Of a DNA stretch of 64,000 bases, positions 42,520 through 51,232 are shown in pieces. The position numbers were made by a program, and so were the translations under genes. The notes under the pieces were generated by a model. That model was given only the letters and a program-made list of their open reading frames with translations, was not told where the DNA came from and made no database searches. Every line of letters begins with the position of its first letter. The first letter of the stretch is position 1. The stretch is taken from positions 124,001 through 188,000 of the forward strand of contig NZ_CP094534.1 in assembly GCF_022811645.1 (NCBI RefSeq), written 5' to 3'. The stretch comes from Hymenobacter monticola (GTDB lineage: Bacteria > Bacteroidota > Bacteroidia > Cytophagales > Hymenobacteraceae).

Positions 42520-45291
42520 TTACAGCGTGAAATTCAGGCGGCCGAAGTAGAAGGCGCCGTTGAAGCCGAACTGGTTGGAGTTGTACAGGAAGCGGCCGCG
42601 GTTGGTGGCGTCCAGGGTCGAGTAGAACAGGCTTTGCTCGTTGTTGTTGGGGTCCTGGTAGAGGCGGTCGGGGTACACGTTGAACAGGTTGTTCACGCCT
42701 ACGCTCAGGCCGATGTTTTTGATGAGTTGGGCGCTGAGGGTCAGGTCGGTCACCCACTTAGCCGAGAAGGTCTGGTCGATGAACGAGCGGGTGGGGTCGG
42801 CGTCCTTGGTTTGCACCTCGCCAAAGCGCACCGTGCGCAGGTTCACGCCAAAAATTTTGTAGCCATAATCGGCGCTCAAGTTGATTTTGCTGCGGGGCTG
42901 CCCGTTTTCGAGGCGGGCGCGCTGGGCGCGGTCAAAGAGCGTGTTTTGCAGGCTGGCGTTGTTGTCGATGAAGGCCGAGCTGTTGAAGCTGCGCACCACC
43001 GTCTCGTTAAAGTTGGCGGCGGCCGTCAGAGTCAGGCGGCTGTCGGGGCCCAGGGTCAGGCGCTCGTTGGCCACGATGTCGATGCCCTGCGTGCGGGTAT
43101 TCACGGCATTGGCGAAGAACTGCACGCCCTGCACCGGGTTCTGACCGGGGCGCTGGTTGGCGGTGAGAATGCCGGCCACCACGGTATTGTTGCGGCTGAA
43201 CTGCGACGAGAGCACAATCCGGTCACGGATGTCAATCTGGTAGGCGTCCACCGTCAGGGTGATGGTTTTCAGGATGCGCGCCGTGAGGCCCACGCTGTAG
43301 TTGTTCGACTTTTCCTGCTTGAGGTTGCCAATGCCGAAGGCCTTGGTGATGGGGTCGTCGTTGTTGGTGGTCAGCACCTCGCGCAGCTCGCCGCTGGTGA
43401 ACTGCGTGCTGGAATTGGTGAAGTAGCGCTGCTGCAGCGAGGGCGCCCGGAAACCGTTGCTGATGGCCCCGCGCAGGGCCAGCCCGTTCAGGATGCTGTA
43501 GCGGGCGGCCACCTTGCCGCTCACGTTCGAGCCAAAGTCGGAGTACCGCTCGGCGCGGCCGGCCACGTCCACCAGCAGCTTATCGGTCAGGTCGCTTTCC
43601 AGGTCGATGTAGCCCGACACGTTGTTGCGGCTCTGGTTGAGCGCGTCGGAAGGCCGGTAGCCGGCAAATCCCTGCGAGCCCGCCGCGGCCGGCGTGCCAT
43701 TCACGAAGCGCGGCCCGAGGACGTAGGAACCCGATTCGCCGGCATTAATCTGGAAATTATCAACCCGAAACTCGCCGCCAAAGGCCACGTTCAGCGTCGC
43801 CAACGGCCCTACTTCGGTGAATTTGCGGGAGAAACCCAGGTTGGTGGTGTTCTGCTGGAAGGCCAGCTGGCCGGCGTAAAATGAGGTGGGACTGGTGCCC
43901 ACCGGCAGCGAGGCGTTTAGGGTGTTGGTGATGTCGTAGTCGAGGGCATTGCGGCCGTAGGTGTTGCTCAAATCGGCGGCGAAGCCCAGCACCTGGCCGC
44001 GCAGGCCCACAATGGCCGAAGCGTCGTTCACGGTGCTGTTGATGAAGGGCAGGAAGCCGTTGGGGTAGATGCTGGCGTCGGTTTGCGTCACGGCCGTGGG
44101 CAGCCGGTAAAGGGCACCCGAGCGTCCCATGCGGCGCGTGAGGCCGCTCGCAAAGTATGCTTCGAGCCCGATGCTGGGCGCCAGCGTGTAGGCCGCGTTC
44201 ACGAAGCTGCCGTAGGTGCGGGTGTCGGCGCTGCCCACCCGAATGTCGCGGCGGTTGAAGCCATTCTGCGCCACCAGCGCATTATCGCGGGCTTTCAGGT
44301 CAAGTTTTTGCGCATCGGTGAGACCGCCGGGGTAGGCGCCGCCGCTGGTGCCGAGGTAAATGAGCGGGGCCGTGTCGGCCCCGCTGCGGTCCACGAAGCT
44401 GCGGTTTGAGAACTGCCCGCTCACGTTGAGGAAGCCGCGGCGGCCCAGGCCAAAGCCCAGGTTGGCATCGGCCTGGAAAAGCTGCCCGTCGCTCTTGGCG
44501 GTTTGGCCGGCGGTGCTGCTCACGCTCACGCCGGTGGTGTCGTCTATTAGCTGAATGTTGATGACGCCCGCAATGGCGTCGGAGCCGTACTGAGCGGCCG
44601 CGCCTTCGCGCAGCACCTCAATCCGCTTAATAGCGGCGGGCGGAATCACGTTCATATCCGTACCCACCGAGCCGCGGCCGGGCGTGCCGTTGATGTTGAC
44701 CAGGGCCGAGGTGTGGCGGCGCTTGCCGTTCACGAGCACCAGCACCTGGTCAGGGCCGAGGCCGCGCAGGGTGGCCGGGTCCACGAAGTCGGTGCCGTCG
44801 GTCACGGTCTGGCGCGTGCTTTGGAAGGAGGGGGCGATGTAGGTGAGAATCTGCGTAACGTCGGTCTGGGCGTAGGCCTTGATTTCGCGGGCCGAAATCA
44901 CGTCCACCGGTGAGGTGGTGAGGATGTTGGAACGGCCTTCGGTGGCACGCGAGCCGGTCACCACCACCTCATTCAGCTCCGTCTGGTTGGCAGCGAGGCG
45001 AATTTCGAGGCTGGTGCGGCCGTTCAGCGGCACCGTCTGCGTCACGGAGCCCACAGCGGAAAACACCAAGGTGGCCGAGGCCGGCACATTGCTTAAAGAG
45101 AAGCGGCCGTCGCCGTCGGTGCTGGTGCCGTTGGTGGTGCCTTGCTCCAGCACGGTCACGCCGGGCTGGCTTTGGCCGGCAGTGTCGAGCACGCGGCCGG
45201 TAACGGTGAGGTTCTGGGCCCAGGCGGCGGCCGTGGTGAGCCACAAAAGCAACGCCAGCAGCCCTATTCGGGTAGTTGTGGGGTGTATCAT
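42520..45291 (-). CDS. TonB-dependent receptor with carboxypeptidase-like N-domain
   Basis: This 923-residue protein has a signal peptide (ending AWAQ), a CarboxypepD_reg-like domain (VTGRVLDTAGQSQPGVTVLEQ, GRFSLSNVPASATLVFSAVG), a TonB plug (NEVVVTGSRATEGRSNIL, GLGPDQVLVLVNGKRRHTSALVN, RIEVLREGAAAQYGSDAIAGVINIQL) and a barrel ending with GRFLYNSNQFGFNGAFYFGRLNFTL, whose last residues are typical of outer-membrane strands. It transports an unknown ligand with TonB/ExbBD energy. ATG at 45291 is preferred over TTG 45297. A 450-base leader with hairpins and a TAGCTTTG -7 element precede it. No SusD partner is beside it, so it is unlike polysaccharide loci. Confidence 0.93.
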   Translation of the reverse strand: MIHPTTTRIGLLALLLWLTTAAAWAQNLTVTGRVLDTAGQSQPGVTVLEQGTTNGTSTDGDGRFSLSNVPASATLVFSAVGSVTQTVPLNGRTSLEIRLAANQTELNEVVVTGSRATEGRSNILTTSPVDVISAREIKAYAQTDVTQILTYIAPSFQSTRQTVTDGTDFVDPATLRGLGPDQVLVLVNGKRRHTSALVNINGTPGRGSVGTDMNVIPPAAIKRIEVLREGAAAQYGSDAIAGVINIQLIDDTTGVSVSSTAGQTAKSDGQLFQADANLGFGLGRRGFLNVSGQFSNRSFVDRSGADTAPLIYLGTSGGAYPGGLTDAQKLDLKARDNALVAQNGFNRRDIRVGSADTRTYGSFVNAAYTLAPSIGLEAYFASGLTRRMGRSGALYRLPTAVTQTDASIYPNGFLPFINSTVNDASAIVGLRGQVLGFAADLSNTYGRNALDYDITNTLNASLPVGTSPTSFYAGQLAFQQNTTNLGFSRKFTEVGPLATLNVAFGGEFRVDNFQINAGESGSYVLGPRFVNGTPAAAGSQGFAGYRPSDALNQSRNNVSGYIDLESDLTDKLLVDVAGRAERYSDFGSNVSGKVAARYSILNGLALRGAISNGFRAPSLQQRYFTNSSTQFTSGELREVLTTNNDDPITKAFGIGNLKQEKSNNYSVGLTARILKTITLTVDAYQIDIRDRIVLSSQFSRNNTVVAGILTANQRPGQNPVQGVQFFANAVNTRTQGIDIVANERLTLGPDSRLTLTAAANFNETVVRSFNSSAFIDNNASLQNTLFDRAQRARLENGQPRSKINLSADYGYKIFGVNLRTVRFGEVQTKDADPTRSFIDQTFSAKWVTDLTLSAQLIKNIGLSVGVNNLFNVYPDRLYQDPNNNEQSLFYSTLDATNRGRFLYNSNQFGFNGAFYFGRLNFTL

Positions 45292-45859
45292 CGTCAAAAA
45301 ATGAGGGAAGAAAAAAAGCGCGTTTTCCTGGCCGCGGAAGCAGCTGTTTAAGAGTTAAAACGCCAAAAAAGAAAGAGGGTCAGCATGCACTGAAACCAAC
45401 GCACATTACGGTAGCGATTTATCAATTAAGCGTCTACACCACCCAAAAAGAAAATCTGAAGCCTGCGCAACGGCCCGTCATGAGCAACGCCAGCCCGACG
45501 CGGCAATGCCGCTGCAGCCAACTCCTTCACCCACAAAAAGCAATTGCGCCAAGCGCTTGCGCTACACCCCGGGCAGAAGGGCCCACAGGGCCCGGCCGGC
45601 GGCTAACGCCCTTCTACCAACAACAGCAACAGCACCCCATGCCGGCAGCGCACACGGGCGCCGACAGGCTGGCAAGGGTCAGAGGAAAGCGGGTTGGTAC
45701 CAACCGGCTTCCCTGCAAAGAGGGGGCGGCTGCGAGTAATTGTATCACGGGGCAAAGCTAAAACCGAATTCCGGCACCGCGGCAGCAGGCCGAATCGAGC
45801 GTGTATAAGCTGGCGGCGGACTAATTGTTTTTGGGCCGCGTTTTATTAATTAATAATCG
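45292..45859 (-). other. Long structured upstream region of the TonB receptor
   Basis: No convincing gene lies here. A -7 box TAGCTTTG (minus strand, 45760-45753) would give a leader of about 455 bases. It holds a hairpin at 45684-45713 (GGAAAGC...GCTTCC around GGTTGGTACCAACC) and another with AGAAGGGC (45575-45582) against GCCCTTCT (45608-45615). A GGGGTGTAGCGC stretch recalls tRNA 5' ends but does not fold as a tRNA. Known riboswitch cores (TPP, B12) were looked for and not found. Confidence 0.45.
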
Positions 45860-45965
45860 TCTGTCATCGTGAGCGCAGCGAAGGACCTTATCACCGCGGA
45901 ACAGCTGGCAGTATATCAATGAGTGCAAACGTGATAAGGTCCTTCGCTGCGCTCAGGATGACAGA
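45860..45965. repeat. Intergenic palindrome, family B
   Basis: TCTGTCATCGTGAGCGCAGC mirrors GCTGCGCTCAGGATGACAGA, with AAGGACCTTATCAC/GTGATAAGGTCCTT inside and an unpaired centre. It lies between the TonB receptor leader and the metallo-hydrolase gene. Confidence 0.85.
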
Positions 45966-45980
45966 TTTCTGTGGTGCCGC

Positions 45981-46970
45981 CTACCGCTCCCACCAGCGCG
46001 AGTTGAACGGCCCGGTGGCCACGTCTACGCGCTGGCCGGGGGCAGGCAGGAGCAGCGGCACATCCGGTGCGGCCGCTTCGAGGAGGCGCTCCACGGGCTG
46101 GCGCCAGGCGTGGAAGGCCAGGTTGAACGTGCCCCAGTGCAAGGGCAGCAGCGGGCCGCCGCCGAGCAGCCGGTGCGCCAGCAGCGCTTGGTCGGGGCCG
46201 AGGTGAATGTTAGCCCACTCCGGGTCGGAGGCGCCAATTTCCAGCATCACCAAATCGAAGGGCCCGTAGGCTTCTCCTATCTGCCGGAAGCCTTCTTCGA
46301 AGGGGCCCGAGTCGCCGCCGAAAAACACCTTGTGCTGCGGCCCCAACAGGCACCACGAGGCCCAAAGCGTGTTGTTGCGGGTAAGGCCCCGGCCCGAAAA
46401 GTGCCGGGCCGGCGTGGCCACCAACGTAAAATCGGGCGCCAGCGCGGCCGACTCCCACCAGTTCATCTCAGTGATGCGGGCGGCGGGCACGCCCCAGCGG
46501 CGCAGGTGCGCCCCCACACCCAACGGGCAGAAAAACGGCACGTCGGTTTTCGCCAGAAAGCGAATAGCTCCGGCGTCGAGGTGGTCGTAATGGTCGTGCG
46601 AGAGGATGACGGCATCCAACTTGGGCAGCTTGTCCAGCGGCAGCGGCGCGGCGAAAAACCGCTTCGGCCCCATTAGCTGCGAGGGCGAGGCCCGCTCGCT
46701 CCACACCGGGTCGGTGAGGATGCGGCGGCCGTCGATTTCGAGCAGCGTGGTGCTGTGGCCCAGCCAGGTGGCGCGCAGGGCATCGGCCGGCACGGGCGCG
46801 GCCAGGGTGGCGGCATCGGCCCGGAAAGGGCCGAGCGGGGCCCGGGGCTCCCGCTCGGCTTTCTCAAACAGGTAGCGTTTCAGCAGAGCGCCGTAGCCCG
46901 AGGGCGGGCTGACGGACGTGGGCAGGGTGTTGTGATAGATTTTACCGTCGAAGCGGGCCTGAACTTGCAT
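45981..46970 (-). CDS. MBL-fold metallo-hydrolase (NAPE-PLD/UlaG-like)
   Basis: This 329-residue protein has the metallo-beta-lactamase motif SHDHYDHLD (HxHxDH), a later His in TPARHFSGRG, and FGGDSGPFEEGF with the bridging Asp. The N-terminal ATWLGHSTTLLEIDGRRILTDP and the C-terminal LLPLHWGTFNLAFHAWRQP match the NAPE-PLD-like branch that hydrolyses lipid or sugar phosphodiesters. There is no signal peptide. It binds one or two zinc ions. The substrate is unknown. Confidence 0.92.
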   Translation of the reverse strand: MQVQARFDGKIYHNTLPTSVSPPSGYGALLKRYLFEKAEREPRAPLGPFRADAATLAAPVPADALRATWLGHSTTLLEIDGRRILTDPVWSERASPSQLMGPKRFFAAPLPLDKLPKLDAVILSHDHYDHLDAGAIRFLAKTDVPFFCPLGVGAHLRRWGVPAARITEMNWWESAALAPDFTLVATPARHFSGRGLTRNNTLWASWCLLGPQHKVFFGGDSGPFEEGFRQIGEAYGPFDLVMLEIGASDPEWANIHLGPDQALLAHRLLGGGPLLPLHWGTFNLAFHAWRQPVERLLEAAAPDVPLLLPAPGQRVDVATGPFNSRWWER

Positions 46971-47050
46971 GGAATAGCGGCTGAGCAGAACCTGATTTTA
47001 GGGTTCCGTGCGCCCGCAGACGCACGAGCCGGCCGCATATTTTGCCGCCG

Positions 47051-47776
47051 CTACCGCAGGCGGTAGGCCACTCCCAGCCGCAGCATGCGGGAGTACACCT
47101 TCGGGCTGGCCCCTAGCAGGCCGCTCTGGTAGTTCCAGAAACCGTGGGAGTAGCTGGCGTTGAAGCCCAGGCGCTGGTACCACAGCGTGGCATCGGCGCG
47201 CAGGCGGGGGTCGATGTGGCCGGCCAGGTGACGGTCCCGGTCGGTGCTCCAGGCGGTGCGGCCGTTGTAGTCGAACGTGCCGCTGCCCTTTTCATGCAGG
47301 CCAAAAACGTACGCCACCTCGGGCCCCACCAGGGCGTCTATGCTCAGTGGGCCAGCCGCAAAGCGGTGGCCAAAGCCCACAAAAACCGTCAGGTTCTGGG
47401 TTCGCAGGGCCGTGCTGCCGTCGGCGTTGTACAGGCCCCGGTAGGAGCTATAAGCAGGAAATGCCGCCGACAAGCCCGTGATGTTGGTGCGGCTTTGCAG
47501 CCACTCATACCCAAGGTCGAAGGCTAGCAGGCCGTTGCGGGCGCCCACCCGCACAGCCCGGGCCCCCAGGGCCAGGCCCGCGCCCCAGCGGCTGCCGTAA
47601 GGGCTGTTGGTGTAGCTGGCGCCCGGAAAATCGGAGTAATTGATGAAAGAGGCATTTTGCGCGTCGGCCCCGCCAAAGCGAAACAAGCCGGTGCCGGCCC
47701 GGGCCTGCAGCTCAATGTGCTGGGCGGCCACCGGCGCCGCAAAGGTCAGGAGGGGCAGAAGGAGGAGTTTTTTCAT
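47051..47776 (-). CDS. Predicted outer-membrane beta-barrel protein
   Basis: This 241-residue protein has a signal peptide (ending PVAAQ) and alternating aromatic/Gly strands: HIELQARAGTGLFRFGG, RWGAGLALGARAVRVGARNGLLAFDLGYEWLQ, LTVFVGFGHRF, and the C-terminal SYSHGFWNYQSGLLGASPKVYSRMLRLGVAYRLR. This is the pattern of an eight-to-ten-stranded barrel of the OmpA/OprF-like type, about 240 residues. No conserved function is seen. It stands alone between two unrelated genes. Confidence 0.82.
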   Translation of the reverse strand: MKKLLLLPLLTFAAPVAAQHIELQARAGTGLFRFGGADAQNASFINYSDFPGASYTNSPYGSRWGAGLALGARAVRVGARNGLLAFDLGYEWLQSRTNITGLSAAFPAYSSYRGLYNADGSTALRTQNLTVFVGFGHRFAAGPLSIDALVGPEVAYVFGLHEKGSGTFDYNGRTAWSTDRDRHLAGHIDPRLRADATLWYQRLGFNASYSHGFWNYQSGLLGASPKVYSRMLRLGVAYRLR

Positions 47777-47883
47777 GTGCGAGACAACGAGAACCCGGGT
47801 TTAAAATAGCCAGCAGGCTACGCACGCCCTGACCGGGTGCCCGGCGCAAAGGTTGCGTAGCCCGCCCGCAGTTTCTCGATGGC

Positions 47884-48585
47884 TTATTTCAGCAGCCCGC
47901 GCACTACGGGCAGGGCTTGCTCGGCCCAGCCGCTCATGTGCGGGCCGGAGTAGTGCAGCCCGTCGCGGGTGAACTGGCGGGCATCGCCGGCTGCGGCCCG
48001 GGTGCGGGGTGTGATGTCGACGTAGGCCACGCCGGCCTGGCGGCACTCGTCCTGCGCCACGGCGTTGAACAGGTCGATTTCGGCCCCGATGCGGCCCGGG
48101 TCGCGGCCGTCGCGTTGGCCATAGGGCGACTGGCTCCAGTCCGGAATGGAAAGCACCACCACCCGGCCGGGCCGCCCGCCGGCAAAGCCAATGGCCTGCT
48201 GCAGCAGCCCCCGAAACTCGGACCGGTACAGGGCCACCGTCTGGCCCCGGTATTGGTTGTTCACGCCAATGAGCAGGGAAACCAGGCCGTAGGTAGCAGG
48301 CAGCCGGGCATCGGCAATGGCCGCCTGCAGCTCGGCCGTGGTCCAGCCGGTGCGGGCAATGTAGGTGGGCGCCGCCACCGGCACGCCCTCCGCCGTGAGC
48401 CGCGCGGCCAGCTGCGTGGGCCACCGGTCGGCCGCGGCCGCGCCTTCGCCAATGGTGTAAGAATCGCCCAGCGCCAGGTAGGTGAACCCGCCAGAACCAG
48501 CGGGCGGCACCGGGGCCACCTCCGGCGTAGTGCACGCTACAGCGCCCAGCAACAAAACCAACAACCAACAAAACCGACGAAACAT
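47884..48585 (-). CDS. SGNH/GDSL-family hydrolase, lipoprotein
   Basis: This 233-residue protein has a lipoprotein signal (LLLGAVACTTP), then the SGNH blocks: block I YLALGDSYTIGEGA with the catalytic Ser, block III LIGVNNQYRG with Asn, and block V DGLHYS with Asp and His. It should cleave esters (acyl or acetyl groups) of lipids or sugars in the envelope. The start at the ATG 48585 is chosen because the signal begins there; the frame runs to 48615. It faces the neighbouring barrel gene at 47051 on the same strand with a gap of about 107 bases. Confidence 0.92.
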   Translation of the reverse strand: MFRRFCWLLVLLLGAVACTTPEVAPVPPAGSGGFTYLALGDSYTIGEGAAAADRWPTQLAARLTAEGVPVAAPTYIARTGWTTAELQAAIADARLPATYGLVSLLIGVNNQYRGQTVALYRSEFRGLLQQAIGFAGGRPGRVVVLSIPDWSQSPYGQRDGRDPGRIGAEIDLFNAVAQDECRQAGVAYVDITPRTRAAAGDARQFTRDGLHYSGPHMSGWAEQALPVVRGLLK

Positions 48586-48711
48586 GAGCGTATTTTTAAG
48601 CCACAACCGCGGCATCTACGCCAAGAGTGCCCGCGCCAGATTCCGCAAAGCCCCGGCCCCGAAGCATAAACTCGGAACCGGGGCTTTGCAGATGGAGGGA
48701 GGCGCGGGTGG

Positions 48712-49356
48712 TTAAAAATCGGCTTTTACGCCCAGCGCCAGCGTCAGCAGCTGGCCGAAGCCGAGGCCGCCTTTCTGGTTGTTGAGCCAGCTGGCCAGGT
48801 ACAAGTCGTTGCTGCCCAGCTCATAATACACCGAAATCTTGCGCGGCTGGCCCGTGGCGGCCACCGGCGGCGCCAAGAACGTGAGCCGGCTGCCCAGCAA
48901 CGGCCCGTAGCGTGTGTCGGTCGAAAACCAGTAGTAGTCGCTCGAATACTGGCCTTTCAGTTCGTCGTTGAGGGTGCCGTGGGTATAGCTGAAATAAGCC
49001 CCCACCGTGAGGGGCACCACCTGAAACTTCTCCCCCACCGGCAGCCGGAACGGCGAATACATGAACTTGAGCGAGGCCAGGCTGAGCGTGGAGCCGCCAT
49101 ATTTCTTGGGCACGTAGCCGATGAGGATATCGGTTTCGAGGCGGTCTTTGGCGAATTCGTAGCCGGCGCCGGCCGCCACCATGCCCAGGCCGCCCCCGGT
49201 TTGCAGCACCAGGTGCTTGGGCCGGAACCATTTGCGCTCGGGAGTGCCGGCGGGCGGCGCGTCGGCCGCAGTGGCAGTCGTGGTATCGATGGGTGCGGGG
49301 GTTGCCTGGGCTCCCAGAGAGGCCAGCAGCAGGGTCAGGAAGAGAAGCTTTTTCAT
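48712..49356 (-). CDS. Hypothetical outer-membrane protein
   Basis: This 214-residue protein has a signal peptide (ending GAQA) and strands with alternating residues: HLVLQTGGGLGMVAAGAGYEF, TDILIGYVPKKYGGSTLSLASLKFMYSPF, QVVPLTVGAYFSYTHGT, and the end KGGLGFGQLLTLALGVKADF. The C-terminal Phe is typical of outer-membrane barrels. No family is recognised. Its ATG shares a base with the TAA of the phosphoesterase gene (TAATG), so the two are translationally coupled. Confidence 0.8.
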   Translation of the reverse strand: MKKLLFLTLLLASLGAQATPAPIDTTTATAADAPPAGTPERKWFRPKHLVLQTGGGLGMVAAGAGYEFAKDRLETDILIGYVPKKYGGSTLSLASLKFMYSPFRLPVGEKFQVVPLTVGAYFSYTHGTLNDELKGQYSSDYYWFSTDTRYGPLLGSRLTFLAPPVAATGQPRKISVYYELGSNDLYLASWLNNQKGGLGFGQLLTLALGVKADF

Positions 49357-50186
49357 TAGAACTTGACCCGTTTGATGCGAAACTGCTTGTCGCCCCACAC
49401 TGTCACCACCATGTAGTGCCGCTCCGAGAAGGCGTCGGAATTCACGTAGGTCACGCCGTCGTTGTAGGGCTGGGTGATGCTGGACGAGTGGTTGTGGCCG
49501 TTCATCTCAAACACCAGGTTGGGGGCCTCGGCCAGGGCCCGCACGTAGGGCGTGCGCAGGGCGGGGTCGAAGTCGTCGTTGGTGGGCGGCACGTGGCTGA
49601 TGACCACCTGGCGGCGGGCGCCGTCGCGGTTGGCCAGTTGCGGGCGCAGCCAGCCCATGTCCGGCGCCGTGCCGTCGAAGTTGTACTCGCGGCCGTTGGT
49701 GTCCACCATGATGAACTTGGTGTCGCCGTACACAAAAGAGTAGTTGAAGGCGCCAAAAATGTGGGCGTAGGTGGGCCGGCCATTGCCCACCAGGTCGTGG
49801 TTGCCGATGACCGTGACGTAGGGCACGTTCAGGCGGCGCAGGTGCTCGTCGACCCACTGCATCTCGCGGGCCAGGCCGAAGTCGGAAATGTCGCCGGCCA
49901 CAATCAGAAAGGAGATGCCCTTTTGCTGATTCACACTGGCCACCAGGTCCTTAGCCTCGTCGTAAAACTGTTGCGAGTCGCCGGTGAAGATGAAACGTAG
50001 CGTGTCGCCGGCCGCCAGGGGCCGGGCCTGCAGCCGGGCCAGGTTTTTCTCGGTGAGGCTGGTAAATTCTTCGGGGACGCGGTGGTCGTTGGGGCTGAAC
50101 TCGATGAGGTTGCAGCCCGCCAAGCCCAGCAGCGCCGCCACGGGCGCCACCCGGGCCCGGCGATACAACTTGGAGAGGTAAAGCAT
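49356..50186 (-). CDS. Calcineurin-like metallophosphoesterase, lipoprotein
   Basis: This 276-residue protein has a lipoprotein signal (GLAGC, Cys25) and the phosphoesterase motifs FTGDSQQF, IVAGDISDFG, VIGNHDLVG and NGHNHSS, with metal ligands Asp, Asn and His. It should hydrolyse phosphate mono- or diesters in the envelope with two metal ions. Its stop codon overlaps the next ATG (TAATG), coupling it to the barrel protein at 48712-49356. ATG 50186 is used; 50204 would add six residues. Confidence 0.91.
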   Translation of the reverse strand: MLYLSKLYRRARVAPVAALLGLAGCNLIEFSPNDHRVPEEFTSLTEKNLARLQARPLAAGDTLRFIFTGDSQQFYDEAKDLVASVNQQKGISFLIVAGDISDFGLAREMQWVDEHLRRLNVPYVTVIGNHDLVGNGRPTYAHIFGAFNYSFVYGDTKFIMVDTNGREYNFDGTAPDMGWLRPQLANRDGARRQVVISHVPPTNDDFDPALRTPYVRALAEAPNLVFEMNGHNHSSSITQPYNDGVTYVNSDAFSERHYMVVTVWGDKQFRIKRVKF

Positions 50187-50345
50187 AAGCAGGAGGCCTT
50201 TCAATGAAAAGCCGATAAAAACCAGAATGAAAACAGAATCAGGACTTGTACCCCCGCCGCCCTGCCAGGGTTCTGGTTTTAATTCTGTTTTAATTTGATT
50301 TCAAGCTGATAATTCGCCGCTAAAGCCCAGCCTCGAAGCCCAGAA

Positions 50346-51185
50346 TCACCCCATCACGGCCACCAGGCCCAGGGCGGCCTGCGCCATCCGCTCCTCCCCT
50401 GCCAGGCGCACCAGCGGCGCAGCCTCGGCAGCGCTCAGCCCTTTGGTGAAGAGCCGCCACGCCACCTCGGGCGAAAGCGCGATTTCGGCCGTAGGCGCCT
50501 CGGCCATGGGCGGCGCCAGCAGCCAGGCGTTGGCGGTTTTCAGCAGCTCCCACGTGCCGCCGGCTTCCGTTTCGATATGCACCCGCACCCGCGTGCCCAC
50601 CGGTGCTTCCACCGCGCGGTAGGCGTGCGGCAGCCCGCGCAGCAGCGTATCGATGAACGGCCGAAACAGGGCCGGCGTCATCAGTGGCGCGGTCTGGCCC
50701 ACAGCTTCGCGGATTTGCTGCTGGTGGTGCCACTTCTCGGTGTAGTCGCGGGCGATGTGAAACCAGTTCGGCGACTCCATTTCGCCGGCCCAAGCCACCG
50801 ACCACGCTGCCGGCGCCCACGGGTCCAGCGTGTGCAGGTAGGCCGTGTATTCGACGCCCGACTGGGCCAGCCACTCCATGAGCACGGCTGGGCTGAGGCG
50901 GCGCATGGCCCGCACCCACTCTGCATTCAGGCGGTTGAGGTAGGCCACCATGCCGGCGTAGGAGAAGTCGTCGGGCGTTTCGCCGAAGTAGCCGTCGCGC
51001 AGCATCGACAGCGTGCGCAGGTTGCCGTCGAGCAGGTGCGCGGCCACGTCTTTCACCGTCCAGAGCCGGGCCAGGGTGGGGCGCTGCCAGTCCTCGGGCG
51101 GCAGACTGCGCAGCAGTTCCAGCAGCAGGCGGTCGAGTTCGGCGAAGAGCGGCAGGGTCTCGATGGGGGCGGGCGGGGACGTCAT
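50346..51185 (-). CDS. DinB/maleylpyruvate isomerase N-domain-like protein
   Basis: This 279-residue protein has an N-terminal helical domain of the DinB/MDMPI type: LWTVKDVAAHLLDGNLRTLSML, AEWVRAMRRLSPAVLMEWL, and FHIARDYTEKWHHQQQIREAVG with His/Asp residues at the usual metal positions. The C-terminal part (VRVHIETEAGGTWELLKTANAWLL, IALSPEVAWRLFTKGLS) resembles the SCP2-like C-domain of these proteins. The family binds divalent metals and includes thiol-dependent enzymes, but the substrate is unknown here. ATG at 51185 gives the family start; the long upstream frame has no homologous sequence. Confidence 0.84.
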   Translation of the reverse strand: MTSPPAPIETLPLFAELDRLLLELLRSLPPEDWQRPTLARLWTVKDVAAHLLDGNLRTLSMLRDGYFGETPDDFSYAGMVAYLNRLNAEWVRAMRRLSPAVLMEWLAQSGVEYTAYLHTLDPWAPAAWSVAWAGEMESPNWFHIARDYTEKWHHQQQIREAVGQTAPLMTPALFRPFIDTLLRGLPHAYRAVEAPVGTRVRVHIETEAGGTWELLKTANAWLLAPPMAEAPTAEIALSPEVAWRLFTKGLSAAEAAPLVRLAGEERMAQAALGLVAVMG

Positions 51186-51232
51186 GCCCAAGTATATCAA
51201 AAAGCTGTTAACTGACCAAAACCCGGTCTTAC

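Noticed and set aside
45481..45600. tRNA-like GGGGTGTAGCGC stretch (minus strand)
   Set aside because: The 5' end resembles a tRNA-Pro, but no anticodon arm, T arm or matching acceptor strand is found.
45276..45761. Long frame in the leader of the TonB receptor
   Set aside because: Low-complexity Gln/Pro/Arg sequence with no signal peptide or family pattern; the opposite strand is a likely leader.
45292..45860. TPP or B12 riboswitch ahead of the TonB receptor
   Set aside because: Isolated GGGGTG and GGGAA-like words occur, but the conserved cores (CTGAGA; GCCACTG) and pairing are absent.
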